From Lepeophtheirus salmonis (taxonomy: Eukaryota > Arthropoda > Copepoda > Siphonostomatoida > Caligidae), in the NCBI RefSeq assembly GCF_016086655.4, contig NC_052134.2, positions 9,424,001 through 9,488,000 of the forward strand: DNA of 64,000 bases. Reading direction: 5' to 3'. Each line of letters begins with the position of its first letter. Positions within the stretch are counted from its first letter, which is position 1. Shown here piece by piece: positions 24,292-36,359 of the stretch. The notes under the pieces were generated by a model. It worked only from the letters and a program-made list of their open reading frames with translations. It was not told where the DNA came from and did no database searches. The position numbers were made by a program, and so were the translations under genes.

Positions 24292-24842
24292 TACATCATA
24301 ATATAGTCCTAATATTTTAAATATATCATTACATACGCAATATGCATGTATTCTATAATTTTTTGACAAATAAATAATTTATATTACTGACTTCTAAAGA
24401 ATATTCGAGAGTTGCATGAGAAAAATAAATAAATGATTATCTTTTTTATAGAGTAATAGGGAATTAAGAATATATACATATAACTTTATTTAAGAAGCTT
24501 ATAAGTTACTACTATTTAATATTATGAAACAAAAAAAACTTGGAAAGTTTTAATTAAGTTGTATTTAGACAGAGAAAAGGAAATAAAAAAACAGTTTTTT
24601 TGTGTTTTTTAAATGTAACTATTTTTTGTCATGATCTGCAATAATATTAACATAGGTAGTATAGGAGAAAGCTGGCTAGTTGAGCTTGGGTAAGTTGATA
24701 CATTTCAATTTTCTAGCTAGTTTCTACAGTTGGTGCTGAAGCAAATTTGTAGAGTAACCACATATTTTGTACGTAAGCAAATCGTACTGTTTTTGACAGT
24801 TAGATTTAAATAAATTTCCTCCAGAAAAACATTTACTTGGTA

Positions 24843-25527
24843 CATAACGGAGTATTTTGTCATTGCACTTATAGCTTATAGTATCAACATTTATTTCTCA
24901 GAATGACATCCTTCTGCGACCACCATGGCCACAAGTCTGTGCCTGAAGGCCTTCCACACCTTTATGATATCGTCATTGGACGTATCAGACGATTATATCT
25001 AAGCTGAGACCTTCAGTGAGATGCCTTGTCCTCCATCCAGCTTCATATTCCATAGTCCAGTGGCGTGCAATCTGGTTATGCGGGAGGGGGGACAAGTTAT
25101 AACCTTTGATGTTGTTGGCATACACCCAGAGCTTCACAACCCCTTTCATTATCTCCTACTTGGCAAGGCTTTCATTTCAAAGGTCATTTCGGTCAAGAAG
25201 TTCTCAGTATTAATCTTGTGGTGTCTTGCAGTTCCTAAGAGACTATCGCCACTGTTAATGAGATTCCTTACTTACAGACAAGCTCAACAGAGTAATTCCC
25301 AATGTCCACGATCTCCTTCACAGAGTATGGGTGCGGAGAAGATATACAGTCCTTTGCCTTTTTGCTTTCATTGACGTTGTTTGTTTACGTATCTGAACCA
25401 ATAAAACAGTGTATGAAATGTTTTAAATTTCGAAACAATTAATTTTTTTTAATCTCAACATCGATTGTAAGTAATATTAGCTTTTTGGAGCTCTGATTGG
25501 TGCGGTACAATTTGATTACGCACACTG
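24843..25527 (-). mobile_element. Mariner deletion derivative, pair 1 copy a
   Basis: The N-terminal-side end is CAGTGTGCGTAATCAAATTG (reverse complement, ending at 25527), with TA at 25528-25529. A weaker partner begins after TA at 24841-24842. The minus frames start with MKAKRQR near 25373, a helix-turn-helix remnant, then a segment like INTENFLTEMTFEMKALPSR. They jump to a third-block relic PPASPDCTPLDYGI and the C-terminus FRHRLVAMVVAEGCHSE. The deletion junction (AGGAGATAATGAAAG) has an equivalent in the copy at 49955-50620. The 117-codon forward frame at 25021-25374 is a shadow. Confidence 0.8.
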
Positions 25528-25699
25528 TAATAACGTTTAAGTTTTATTAAGAACACTACCCCAAATACGCTTACTATAAGCTCTTGTAACCTAAGGAAAT
25601 TATTTTTTTATCCATCTTATATCATATAATTTCCAGCTAACAATCACTGTTTTCTTACTTTTTTGTTTACTTCAATATTAGCAAGAAGTGAATAAAATA

Positions 25700-25815
25700 A
25701 AAAGATAACTAGGACTGAAGGACCAAGTAATCAGTCCTTAAGAATGATAGATGTTCAGAAAGACTGGACTAATTACCAAAAAGACTGATTAGGAATGCAG
25801 AACGATCCAAAACCA
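25700..25815. repeat. Remnant of AGTCC-type repeat
   Basis: The words AACTAGGACTGAAGGACC, AATCAGTCCTTAAG, AAGACTGGACTAATTACC and AAGACTGATTAGG match the style of the foldbacks at 832-1170 and 3101-3360. The inverted arrangement is too decayed to define ends. Confidence 0.4.
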
Positions 25816-26109
25816 TTCATTATATACGTGGTAACTCATTTTATCATTTGTATTCCAATAGGTAAGTTTCTATCACATTATAAATATAATCTTACAAAGA
25901 GGCTATATATTTTTTTTTATTGACAAAATGTTACCAAAAATATCATTCTCTTAATAATTGAATAAAGCCAAAGCAACATGTTCGATAGTTAAATTTGCTA
26001 ACTTCTCTGCTTGTGAATGACAAATATTATAACTCTTATTTTAAGACAACAATAAAATTTATAACTCTTTCATTCCTCTTTTCAATAGGAAATTTTATGG
26101 CTTTCATAT

Positions 26110-26126
26110 TTATATATATATATATA
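26110..26126. repeat. (TA)n microsatellite
   Basis: This is an uninterrupted TA run of about 17 bp. Similar short runs occur at 3705-3720 and 50770-50788. Confidence 0.9.
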
Positions 26127-26687
26127 CCAATCTAAAGACATCCATTTTTTCTAAAAATATATGTATTCAAGAAACTGTTTTCGAAGTCCTCGTGAATTAT
26201 AGAACCAGTAAATTTGAAGAAAAGTAACTCCTTGCCAACTTTTTAATATAAAAGTATATAAATTAATCCTTCTTGATTATTATTCACAAATAAATAAAAT
26301 TATAAAGATGTAGATATAACTTAACATGGAACAATGGGTTTTGCAAGCTCTTAACAGATTATATTTGTCTCAGATAATAAAATAATAAACCTTAAATAAA
26401 CATCTAATACAAATATCTAAATACAAAAATATTTTGGTAGTCCATAACATCGGAATAGCATTTTAATTTTTAAAAGGAGTTGACTTGTAACATGCTAAGC
26501 TTGTGTGATATATTTAGTTATTCTTCCCTAATGCGAAAGTTTAAAAGTTGTCAGTAGACAAGAAGCAATATATTGAATTCTGTCTATTTTTCAGGGTTAA
26601 CATATTATTTATGGCATTTTCTCATAAAAGTTTTTATCCTCACCTGAATTCTAGTAATTTTCAAATATCAAATGATTATAGGTATAA

Positions 26688-26856
26688 CAATACTTCTCAA
26701 ACTTTTTTTCCAGGATACATCAATAAGATAGCAATCAAAGTCAAGGGCCACATTATTGAATTTGTTTTTTTATTTTTGTTAACTTATAAATATCAAAAAC
26801 AAAAATTTATATGGATTACTGAGTATTTCTTTTGGCGTACAGATTGAGAAATACTG
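26688..26856. mobile_element. Short hAT-type MITE
   Basis: The left end CAATACTTCTCAAACTTTTT pairs with the reverse complement of the right end CAGTATTTCTCAATCTGTAC, both in the hAT terminal style CAGTGTTTCTCAAACT. The internal word CAAGGGCCACATTATT is also typical of hAT-derived MITEs. At 169 bp there is no room for a gene. An 8-bp target duplication is not convincing. The 99-codon forward frame over it is incidental. Confidence 0.6.
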
Positions 26857-27589
26857 TTATATATTAATTAGGACAAAGATATTTTTTGTACAGTTACATT
26901 TTAATATATATTTCTTTTATAAATGAATTAATAAATCCCTCATTTATCTTCAAATGTGAATGATTAGTCGATTTTCCAATAAATATTTTAGCGAATGTAG
27001 TATATTTGAATTTTATGATACACTTTTTATAACTATTTGCAGTGTCTGTCTTTGTAAAAACTGTTTAATAAAAGTTTTTTAAATATTGTTGTTAGTACAA
27101 CTTATAGATATTCCTATCATAAATATTTATTGGATATAGGTATATTGTCAGCGCAAAATCATACTAAGTGGCAAAATATAAAAAAAATGGGTTGAATAAT
27201 TTTTTGACTTAGCCATAGTTGAAGTTTCTGATTCTTCAAAAAAAAAAATGTAAAGTCATATTTTTCCATATTTCATATTTCAGAAGTGGCAATAAAGTAA
27301 CTGCAATGTACTGTGAATCGATTCAGTGCAAAAACATGATATGTGCTTTTAACAATCCTTTGTTCAATGCAGGGTTGCATTACTTTAAGGAAATTGTGAC
27401 TATTTTAAAATGATTATTAGATGTAGCGGTGTGCAATCCATATTCCATATAATTTAAACAATATTTTACTTTAATAGTTGTAGGTACTAATATACCACAA
27501 AATTTTATGAAACTTTATTATCTCTTAGCTCAATTAAATAGAAATATATTTTTAAAATGTACAAGGTTAGAGGATTTGAGAGGTTTCTG

Positions 27590-27890
27590 GTTTTCATGTC
27601 TTCTATACATTGAAGGTGGCATGGCGTCCTCGTGTATGAGGAAAAACCAAAGTAACCCTTCATAGCCATTCTGATGGTCCTAGCACCCATGGAGAAGTTT
27701 TGTTCTCCAAGCTGAAAAGGAGCTTCGGATTCATATTTCAATTGTACCCTCTACTTCCTCTTTTCCTGACGAAGTCTTCTACATCATTCTTCAACGTGGA
27801 CACCTTGAAAACGGGGCTCCTGGAGCGCTTCACAATGTCCATAATCCTTGTCATCTCAACTTCAGCACCTAGAAGATCTGAGATTCGCTG
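27590..27890 (-). pseudogene. Mariner transposase N-terminal fragment
   Basis: The minus strand encodes the paired helix-turn-helix DNA-binding half only. One frame reads MTRIMDIVKRSRSPVFKV, TLKNDVEDFVRKRGSRGYN, then a frameshift leads into FQLGEQNFSMGARTIRMAM, KGYFGFSSYTRTPCHLQ and MKTRNLSNPL. In family members these correspond to the first helix-turn-helix, the basic linker, the second helix-turn-helix (the ...GASTRTIRxAV... block) and the YxxxTRHLLT block. The catalytic domain is absent, so this is a 3'-truncated copy. The forward frame at 27700-27987 is a shadow. Confidence 0.75.
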
Positions 27891-27994
27891 GCTTTTATCT
27901 CATGATGAAAAAATGTTTATTAGAACCAGAATGTCAAAAAATAATCATTTAACCTTACTATATTTGTTAGCAAATTACATTAATTAGCATTCCT

Positions 27995-30175
27995 TGTTTT
28001 GCTGCCAACCCCTGTAAGCTTCATTATGCAATCTACAAGATATAACGCAGTCTATGGCTGAATTTAAGATACTTTCTCTATAAAAATGTACAAGGAAGTA
28101 AATTTATTGTATAAATTTTGTATCTATAACTTGTATAAATAAAGAAAAAATGATAATCTAGTCACTTCATTATTTTATTGATGATCGCAAAATTAGAATT
28201 TCCAATCTTTAATACAGAAAAATATATAGTCACTCAAATATAGAAAGTTAAATATCACAATTCAAACTTTTGTCTATACTAGCATGTTTTCGCAATAGGT
28301 CAAATATATTAATAGTATATCCAACAGTTTTAAATTTTTTAAACTCATAAAAATTTGCATTCCAACATTTAAATTTTATTCTTCTTTACATACATATCTG
28401 CATTGGATGACAAGGTAATTTTTAGGATGCAGGTCCTGTTCAAAATATGAAAAAACACAAAAAAAAACTCTTTACTTAGTTAATATACATAAAAACAAAT
28501 CTCTTTAGATATTTTCAAAAAATAATTTTGATAGACATTGTTTTAACATAGAAAAACTGTTACAAAAGGGTTTTTTTACTATAATTTTCCTATGGAATGT
28601 AATAAGAGAAAAAAGGAAAGAAAATTTGATGTTCCACGTATAGCACGACCCCTGGTTTTACATTTTCAAACAGGAGAGATTTAAAACATCCTAATTTTAT
28701 TCTCTCTTTTTCTCAATAGAGTTGCTTTAAAAAAAAGACTATAGATATGTTTTTATTGGTTACAATAATTTATATCAAAATTAAGCACTACAAAATAAGG
28801 ATTAATACATTATTTTAATCCTTAATGACGAAACAAATAACTTTTGTCTTTTTTTCAAACTTTGAACTAGATGTGCTACATAAAGTTGGCATCTTCGGAA
28901 AATGAAATTTTGGATGTGTTATTATATAACCTCATCATAATTTTTCCAAACTATTCGAAATCGAAATTCGAAAAAAGTTGAAAAAAAAACACCACCATAT
29001 CACATATTGTCTTCAGTACAAACGACCGAATATCGAACATACGACATGGAAACTACACAAAAATGCCTTGATTACTTCCCTACATTGTTTAATTTTTGTT
29101 AATTTTGTTTCCATATATAAAAAATTTTATTTTGCAAATTCAACTAACATTTTTTATAACAGTTTTTCATTTTCCCTTCGAAAAAGTATCCAAATTCGCT
29201 ATGACATCTTTAATTTTCAATATTTTTCTATAATACAAAGAAAATACATACCCAAGATCTTCAATAATTATTTTATTAATATAACAGAATGTCCTTTTTT
29301 GATACATTAATTCATAAATAAACTTTTTCTCAAAATAACAACTAAATTGCTGCAGATTAGCATAAAATTCCGATTTTCTGAAAAAAATATTAGAAAAGCT
29401 TTTGATTTATAGAACGCAAAACTTAAGAAAAATAATAAGAATTGGTTGAAAAAGTTTTCAGAAACAATATTAAACAAAAATCTCCGTTTTCTTTCGGGAA
29501 ATTGTATTTAAAATGATCATAATTACATATTCCACCAATGTAATTTACTTAAATTTCATATATTTTTAATCAGATGTTTGTAAGATCCTGTGAAATAAAG
29601 CTCAGATAAAAATGTCTTAATATATACGAATATATTAGTAAATTACGGGTATTCAAGTTCCTTTTCCAATGTTTAATACATCCCAATAAACAAACTCATA
29701 TTAATTTTCCACTACTTTTCAAATTAAAAATGTATCTTATATTGTTTGCGTTATTCCTTATCTCACATTCTATACTATGAATTAAATGAATTTATCTTCG
29801 TGTTTTATATGAAATTAATTTCCTGAAAGGTTTTTTTCTTTCCTTGATTTTGCATCATTAAGTACGTTTCAAAAAATGTATACCTAGTTTTAAGAATACA
29901 AAAAAGGGATGTATTATTTTATTGAGAATACATATATAATTTGATTTGATTTATTTGAATATAATTTGTAGGAATTAGCTTCTAACATTCATATCTAAGC
30001 ATAACTTTCAATGAGTGTTAAATAAGCTAAAATAAATCAATTATATACTAATAATTAATTTATTAAAAAAATGAAAAGAACAAAAAGAAGGCTTTAAAGT
30101 TTCATATCTTTTTAGTAGGATTTAACAAGTCAAATGAGGATTTCTATCATTTTTAACACTCGGTTAATGAGCTGG
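27995..30175. other. A/T-rich DNA, nothing recognised
   Basis: The longest frame (28978-29310, + strand, 110 codons) is rich in Ile, Phe, Asn and Tyr, as expected from composition, and matches no family I know. No paired repeats were found. Confidence 0.45.
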
Positions 30176-30179
30176 GCAA

Positions 30180-30860
30180 AAAATAAAACACGTTGAACTA
30201 CACAATTGAACGATTAAAATAATAACGTCATATAAATTTTGTATCTTTTTTTTTTAAATATTCCATCCATTTATCAATTAAAAAGCTAAAAATACTTGTA
30301 TAACTATTAGACATCGAGAAAAAATATTCTTAAAGCAAAATAATATTAACAACATGAGTTTGAAGTTTGTTATTTTTAAAGTTAAAAAGATACAAAATGT
30401 ATTTTTGACAGCTATCTTAATAAAAAATAAATTATACATGCAAACTTTGGGAATTAAATTAGTACACATCAGTTTTGATAAGGTTGCGTGTATAATATAA
30501 AATAATAGCTACAATAGTACATTTTTGAAGCTATCAATGTTTGTCTCAGTCCTCACATTTAATAAAAGAAGAATCCAAAAAATTTATAGGAGGAACATTA
30601 GCAAAACAGTTAATCAAATTCACTATACCTTAATTAAAAATTGATTATTAATCAAATAGATTATATGTACGGCAGAATCAAGATATTTAAGAATTGCAAA
30701 TATTCGAGTTTAATGTTTCAGGAGCCTTCTGAAAAGTTTTAGTGACTAAATGCAGAAAAAAAAAAGAAAAAACATTTTTCTAAATATCGGGGTGTATAAT
30801 ATCTCAGTTCACTAACAGAGGGTTAATACGGCTATTAGGATAAGTTTTGGTTAGATTCCA
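30180..30860 (+). repeat. Interspersed repeat family A, long copy 2
   Basis: It is collinear with 13960-14660. Anchors include CAATTAAAAAGCTAAAAATA, AGACATCGAGAAAAAATATT, GTACACATCAGTTTTGATAA, ATAGCTACAATAG, ATTCACTATACCTTAAT and the closing TGTATAATATCTCAGTTCAC followed by TAACAGAGGGTTAA. The overlapping minus frame at 30278-30469 is A/T-driven. Confidence 0.65.
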
Positions 30861-30869
30861 AATAGAATT

Positions 30870-32225
30870 GGGAATTAGGGCAGGTTTTTTTTTTTTCGAA
30901 TTTTGATTACACTTAGTTCAAAAAAGTTGTGAAAGGATATGAAAATAACCTATACAAACTTTCTTTGCCAAACATGTATTGTAATCTTTAGATAGCACAT
31001 TTTGGTCAAGATTTGAAAGGATTAATCATTCATTTTATATAATTAACTATGATAAACATTATGAAAACCTATAAAAAGCATATATAAAGTTTTTTTGTAA
31101 AGCTAACCTCTGGAGAAAAAAGAGAGAATATCATAAGTTAATTTTGATCTGCCCTTTCTAAAATGTAAAAAAAAACATAATCATCACATCATCTTGACTT
31201 TTTTCTCTTTTTTTGGCCCAAAGAACAATTTTAGAAAAAAACAGTTGTTGGACTTTTAATAGCTTAAATAAGTGTATATTAAAACTATTATATGCAAAAT
31301 AACTAAAATGAATTTTTAGTGTCTATATTTACTAAATAAAGAGTGTTTTTCTTTTTCATTATTTTATCAAGATGTGCTACCTAAAGACCTAAAGATGACC
31401 TCGTAGGACACTACAATTTCACATATGTAAGTGCGTACCATGTTACAACTTTTTCATACTAGCTGGAATAGAATTTCTAAAAAAGTTACAAATTAAACCC
31501 CTCTATTTAGGATCAATATGAGTAATTCTATTCTAGATATGTATGTAAAGAAGAATACAATTGAAAGAATGGTATTTTCCTAAAAAATATAATGTTAATT
31601 TCAAACATGGACTTATATATATTACTGGTAAAAGGTGATCCAATTCTGAAAAAAAGTAATTTAAGTCAAAAAAAAATCATTTTACTTCGAGGGTTTTATT
31701 TGGAAACAAATATTGTCTTAGTTTCTTATTAGTTCAGAAATAAGGGTGTCTTTTAAAGCGTAAATTATTAATCCTTTATCATAAAGAAAGGATGTCTCCG
31801 AACAAACTAATCTATAGAGTATAAGGCCAATGCACTTTTTTTATTTTTTAAGAAAGAAAACCAAAAATTGACAATGTTACGGAAAACATTTGAAAAAGGT
31901 TTGGAAGGAGAGTAGTTTAGCCATCATGAGGATTTATTAGATGAGCTATAAGTAGCTATTAGAGTAGGGAAATTAACAAAAATCCCGGTAAGTTTATAGA
32001 AAGGAAATGTAGGGTGAACTTACCCTATTCGATCCTCAATTCTAGCTGTAAGTCCAACATGGACTTAAAATTATAACTCACCAACAAATTTTCAAGATAA
32101 CTCATTGTCTTTTATGAGCAATGCCATTATTCTATTTCGTTTTGTATACATAAATGATACCTAAAAAGGAAGCAAAAAGAAGAATTAAATAACAATGATA
32201 GCAACTTCGAAATATTTAATATGCT
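30870..32225. other. A/T-rich DNA, nothing recognised
   Basis: Neither frames nor repeats could be supported in this stretch. Confidence 0.5.
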
Positions 32226-32229
32226 GGTA

Positions 32230-32640
32230 ATTATCATTATTTTTGAAATTTTTCTAAAAAAAAAATAATATTTGTAAATAAATTCAAAAAAATTTTATAT
32301 GTTATAAATGAATTTTTTTAACTTGAATTTTTCGAAAATAACCATGCGTTTTCGATTTTTTTTTTTCAAAATTTTTTAAAATAGAAATAAATTTTGGGTA
32401 ATTGTTTTTAAAAACCTTTTACTTTTTGTTAATAGCTATGGGTTTTTTAAATTGTTTTCAAAAAAATATTTTTCTGTAAAACATGTGGTGATTTTTGTAA
32501 TTTTTTGAAAATAATCATGGGTTTTTGAATATTTTTTCCAAAAATTTAATTTTTAGGGATTAGTCGTAGATTTAGAAAAAAAATTAAATGCCAAATTGTA
32601 AAAAAATATTATTTAAAATTTAATTTTTGGATTTGTTTTT
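32230..32640 (-). repeat. A/T-rich tandem array
   Basis: On the minus strand the units read TTCAAAAACCCATGATTATT, TTCAAAAAATT and similar, about 50-60 bp per unit. These are the same units as at 35935-36350 and within the hAT-type element at 5040-5450, but inverted relative to them. Confidence 0.55.
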
Positions 32641-32743
32641 CGATAAATTCCAAAAACCAAATCTCCATCCCCCAAAAAAAGAAAAAATATGTCATCATGT
32701 AGACACCCCTCATAGTAAAATGGTATTTTTAACTATTATTTAA

Positions 32744-33048
32744 AATATTAAGGAATCGGAATTGGCATCAGGAAATTTTACAAGAATAGCATCGGAATCG
32801 CCATCGGGATTTAGCATTTACGTATATTAGGCTAAAGCTGATGCCCTAATTTTGTCCAAATCAAGAAACGGAAGAAGAAAACTCCAAATTTTTGATTTTT
32901 TTTTTGTAGAAAAGTGTTTTGTCTGTTACGGCATTTCATCAAATTAGCTAAAAGCAGCCGTGAGATAAATAAATAGAAATCTCACTCCGAATCTATCTAG
33001 CAAAGGCATACATAGGCAGTAATTACTCCGATGCCGATTTCCTAATAT
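32744..33048. repeat. ATCGG-rich foldback
   Basis: The left arm AATATTAAGGAATCGGAATT, then GGCATC, pairs with the reverse complement of the right arm, TATATTAGGAAATCGGCATC, then GG. Internal words AGCATCGGAATCGCCATCGG recur. The hairpin at 18621-18638 carries the same GCATCGG word. It is non-coding. Confidence 0.55.
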
Positions 33049-33436
33049 ACTCTGAGTCCAAGAAGTCCCCTACAAATCCTCAGTATTACTCCTTATCTTT
33101 CATTAACGCACGCACTCCTAATTAATTTACAAAATATGTTCCAACCTCAAGAATGAAAGAATACTAATAAATTAAAAATATAGCACAGATTGCTAACTAC
33201 ATAGAAACTACTCATACTCTAAAAAAAAAGGCATAGAATTTACAGCTCTACTAATCTATGAGGAATTTTGAAAATGTAAAAGATTAAAATGTATATTTAG
33301 GGAAACTGTATAAGTAACTTTCGAATATATATTCATCTTAAGAACTGTTAATATAAAATTATCTTTTATTAGTGAAAAAAACTAGCTTTAAATTCTTAAC
33401 AAAATGCCTTACGGTTAAATACTTGCACAATTATAT

Positions 33437-33592
33437 CCCTAAACGCGTGTTACCACATCTATCATGTGTGAACACGTGTAACTGTATTGTATACATATAA
33501 ATGATATCGGGAGAAGAGTTACTCACACAATATGATATATATATACACTTAAACGAGTAGACCCACGATAGATGTGGTAACCCGCCTTAGGG
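33437..33592. mobile_element. MITE with about 33-bp terminal inverted repeats
   Basis: Left CCCTAAACGCGTGTTACCAC, ATCTATCATGTGTG and reverse-complemented right CCCTAAGGCGGGTTACCACA, TCTATCGTGGGTC match at most positions. The length is 156 bp with an A/T-rich centre. Flanks of TTATA on the left and TTTAA (reverse complement) on the right hint at a decayed TTAA target, the piggyBac preference, but this is not proven. Confidence 0.7.
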
Positions 33593-33859
33593 CTTAAATT
33601 TTTACTTTATTTTCTACTCATGTTCAGCTTTCAGGGAAACAAGCAAATATTATATCTAATATAATCTTATAAAACCATTTGTTTGTTCAATAATTGACAA
33701 ACATTTATTTGTATATATGTTTTTATTTACTTTGTGAACTTTAATATACTTTGATTTTAATATTTAAGCAAAAAAATATCAAGTACTTTTTATTCACATT
33801 CAAATATTATATTTGGCTTAGTCTTATATTACAAATTGGTTAATTGGAACCGAATTTAT

Positions 33860-34087
33860 TCCGGAAACTAAAGATTTTAAGACCTTTATGTTTAGGGCAA
33901 AGGAAATGTGGGCACCTAGCTCACCAGATCTGAACCCCTTGACCCAATATGTGTAGAGAGAGAGTTTAATAAAACATCCTTCTTGGAGGCTTCAATTCTA
34001 CAGGTGTTGGCTAACAAAGACAAGGAATTCCTCATCAATAACTTTGCCAGGCTTAGGGTAAAGTTGGAGGCTGTGGTTGAAGCTTGA
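33860..34087 (+). pseudogene. Mariner transposase C-terminal fragment
   Basis: The plus strand reads KEMWAPSSPDLNPLTQYV, an intact third catalytic block with SPDLNP. After a frameshift it continues as SFLEASILQVLANKDKEFLI, NNFARLRVKLEAVVEA and TGA at 34085-34087. This is the end of a mariner transposase whose family members have RVEAVVEAEGGYIE, so the last residues are lost. No N-terminal part or terminal repeats were found. Confidence 0.8.
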
Positions 34088-34089
34088 AC

Positions 34090-35930
34090 TGGTTGGTTTG
34101 AGTGACTGACTTTACTCTATAGCCCTACTCGTAAGAGCATAATCTTTGTCAATTTTTTAATTATTTTTGGGAAATAACTTGTAATATATACATTAATATA
34201 CACCTTTTATTTATTGGATATAAGATCTCAACACTGTATTGTTATATTCAACAGTAACCAGGAAAATATATGTTAAAAATAATTACCTTTCATTATATTA
34301 ATTTTCTTCTAAATAGTGAATAATAAGTTTCACTACGAATTTTTACTTTTTATTCTATTAGATTTGAATTTTTTTCTAATAATATGTACCATTTCAGAAC
34401 AATATAATTCATTAATTTTATGTTATTTTCAGACCATTTTTAACACATTTTTCTTTACTATTTGCAGGTATGTTTTAGATGATTTATATATATCAATTGT
34501 ACTTTTCAAAGATCAATACTTTGTCTATATGACGAATATGTCCTAATATTATATTGATAATTTTTTGGTTCGAACTACAAGTAATTCGTTGGTGTTTAAA
34601 TCGTTCCACTCTGGTATAAGTTGATGTTTTTTCATTTAAGAAACTGACTGTTCCTTTCTTTATAAAAATTTATACATTAGAAAATTTGATTGAGCTATTC
34701 TCGTTGGGAACAAAAGAATTGCAATTATTGTACACTATATTACATAATGCTTTTTAATAGTAATTAGAGTTTCCATCATAATCATTTGCAAATTAAGAAT
34801 GATTCACATCCTATTGTAAGTATCTAATATATTTAACATTTATAAGGATATCCATTAATGCAAGTAATACAGTACATATAAAACGTACACTCTATTTTTT
34901 CCTTCCTTTCTTTTGACTAACTAAAGGATGTCTAAAGGAGTAGTAAAATAGTTGTAAAATTAAAGAGTAATGAAATTTAAATAATTTTGTTATTATCGTA
35001 TTAAGGAGTTAGAATACTTTATTTATTTAAGATTGATAACTTTATTTTATATTAGTAGAATAATAGTTAATGATTATGGTTACTCTAGTTCTTTCAGATA
35101 TTTATTACAAGATTGTTTTAATTCAATCATCTGCATCATTTAATAAATATGCATTCTACTAATTAAAACAGTAGTGTTTATTTACCAAAAATAGGTAAAT
35201 AATATTGTGTGTTCCTTATATGCAATACTCCTTAGTTAATACGTGCATTAGCAAAATGAAGCTAATTGATAAAATTTGGGTATATTAAAAAAAAAGAAAC
35301 CATAAATCAACATAATAACCTCGACAATTTGCAGATTTTATTTAAAAGAGCATTGTAGCTGTCCTGACGTTACATTATTTTAGCTACGAGTAACTGTGAC
35401 AAGGGGAAGAAAAAAATTCCCAAAAAATATAGGGAGGAATTACTCTGATGTCTATTTACTTCAATTCTACTCAGAGTACAACAAAGACATAGAATTATAA
35501 ATCCGTATCAAATATTTATTGTTACTCTCCGCCTATTATGAACACAAAAAAATATTCATTCCGTTTTCATATACATCAATGACAGCTAGCATGTAGTAAA
35601 AAAGGACAGGCACTCCTCAGGAATTAAATGCTTAGGGTAGTTGCTTAGGAAAAGAAAATTTAATTTACAGGTTGCAACCTCAAGATATAAATGAGGAAGT
35701 TAAAGAAATGCAACCAATTAGCATTACTACTAGAGGTGTTTAAAACTTGGCTTAGAAAGGTGGAAACGGTTTTTTCTAGTTGGTAATCTAAATAAGATTG
35801 TTCATTTACCAATCATGTTATTATTTAATTCTTGAAGACAAAACATCTAAATATACATTAGTAACTAGTAAGAGTGCTCAAGAAAGACCAAGAGTTAAAA
35901 TCCGAGTTTGAGTGTTTTAAGCAAATCTTT
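34090..35930. other. A/T-rich DNA, nothing recognised
   Basis: A 76-codon frame at 34316-34546 is hydrophobic (Phe/Leu/Ile-rich) and unrecognised; composition explains it. No repeat structure is supported. Confidence 0.45.
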
Positions 35931-35934
35931 ATTT

Positions 35935-36350
35935 GACTGAATTTTTGGAAAAAAAAATTGACAAATTAAATTTAAATATTAAATCTTATGGAACAAAAAT
36001 TCAAAATTTCCCAACTATTGACAAAAAATTCAAAAATCCATAGTTATTCTCAAAAAATGAAAATTTTTGGGAAAAAAAAATCCCAAAAATCTCCAACTGG
36101 TCACAAAAAATAAATTTTTTGGGAAAAAATTTCATTTTTGAAAATGTAAAAAAAAATTCAAATATTAAATTTTTTGTAAGAAAATTTCAAATATTATATT
36201 TGTTGGAGGAAAGTTTTCACAATTTATTGCTATTCTCAAAAAAAAATTTTTTTCGAAAAAAATTATAATTAAATTTTCTAGTTAAAAGCAAAAATTCCTT
36301 AATTTTGGAAAGTAAACAATAGCCACTCCAGCCCACCCCATTTCTTTTCA
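35935..36350 (+). repeat. A/T-rich tandem array
   Basis: Units such as TTCAAAAATCCATAGTTATT, then CTCAAAAAATGAAAATTTTT repeat with about 50-60 bp period. The array ends in AAGCAAAAATTCCTTAATTT and a C-rich word GCCCACCCC, exactly as the array inside the hAT-type element at 5430-5485 does. Matching hAT ends were not found here, so this may be a fragment of the same element. Confidence 0.55.
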
Positions 36351-36359
36351 TGGTTCCTT

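Noticed and set aside
25021..25374. 117-codon forward frame
   Set aside because: Antisense to the minus-strand mariner copy at 24843-25527.
28978..29310. 110-codon forward frame as a gene
   Set aside because: Residue use follows A/T composition, there is no recognised motif, and no neighbouring exon-like frames were seen.
13960..30860. The two + strand family A copies as LTRs of one retrotransposon
   Set aside because: No gag or pol remnants lie between them, mariner relics do, and further copies occur inverted and partial elsewhere.
33437..33592. A microRNA-type hairpin
   Set aside because: The arms are long terminal repeats with a loop of about 90 bp, fitting a MITE better than a precursor RNA.
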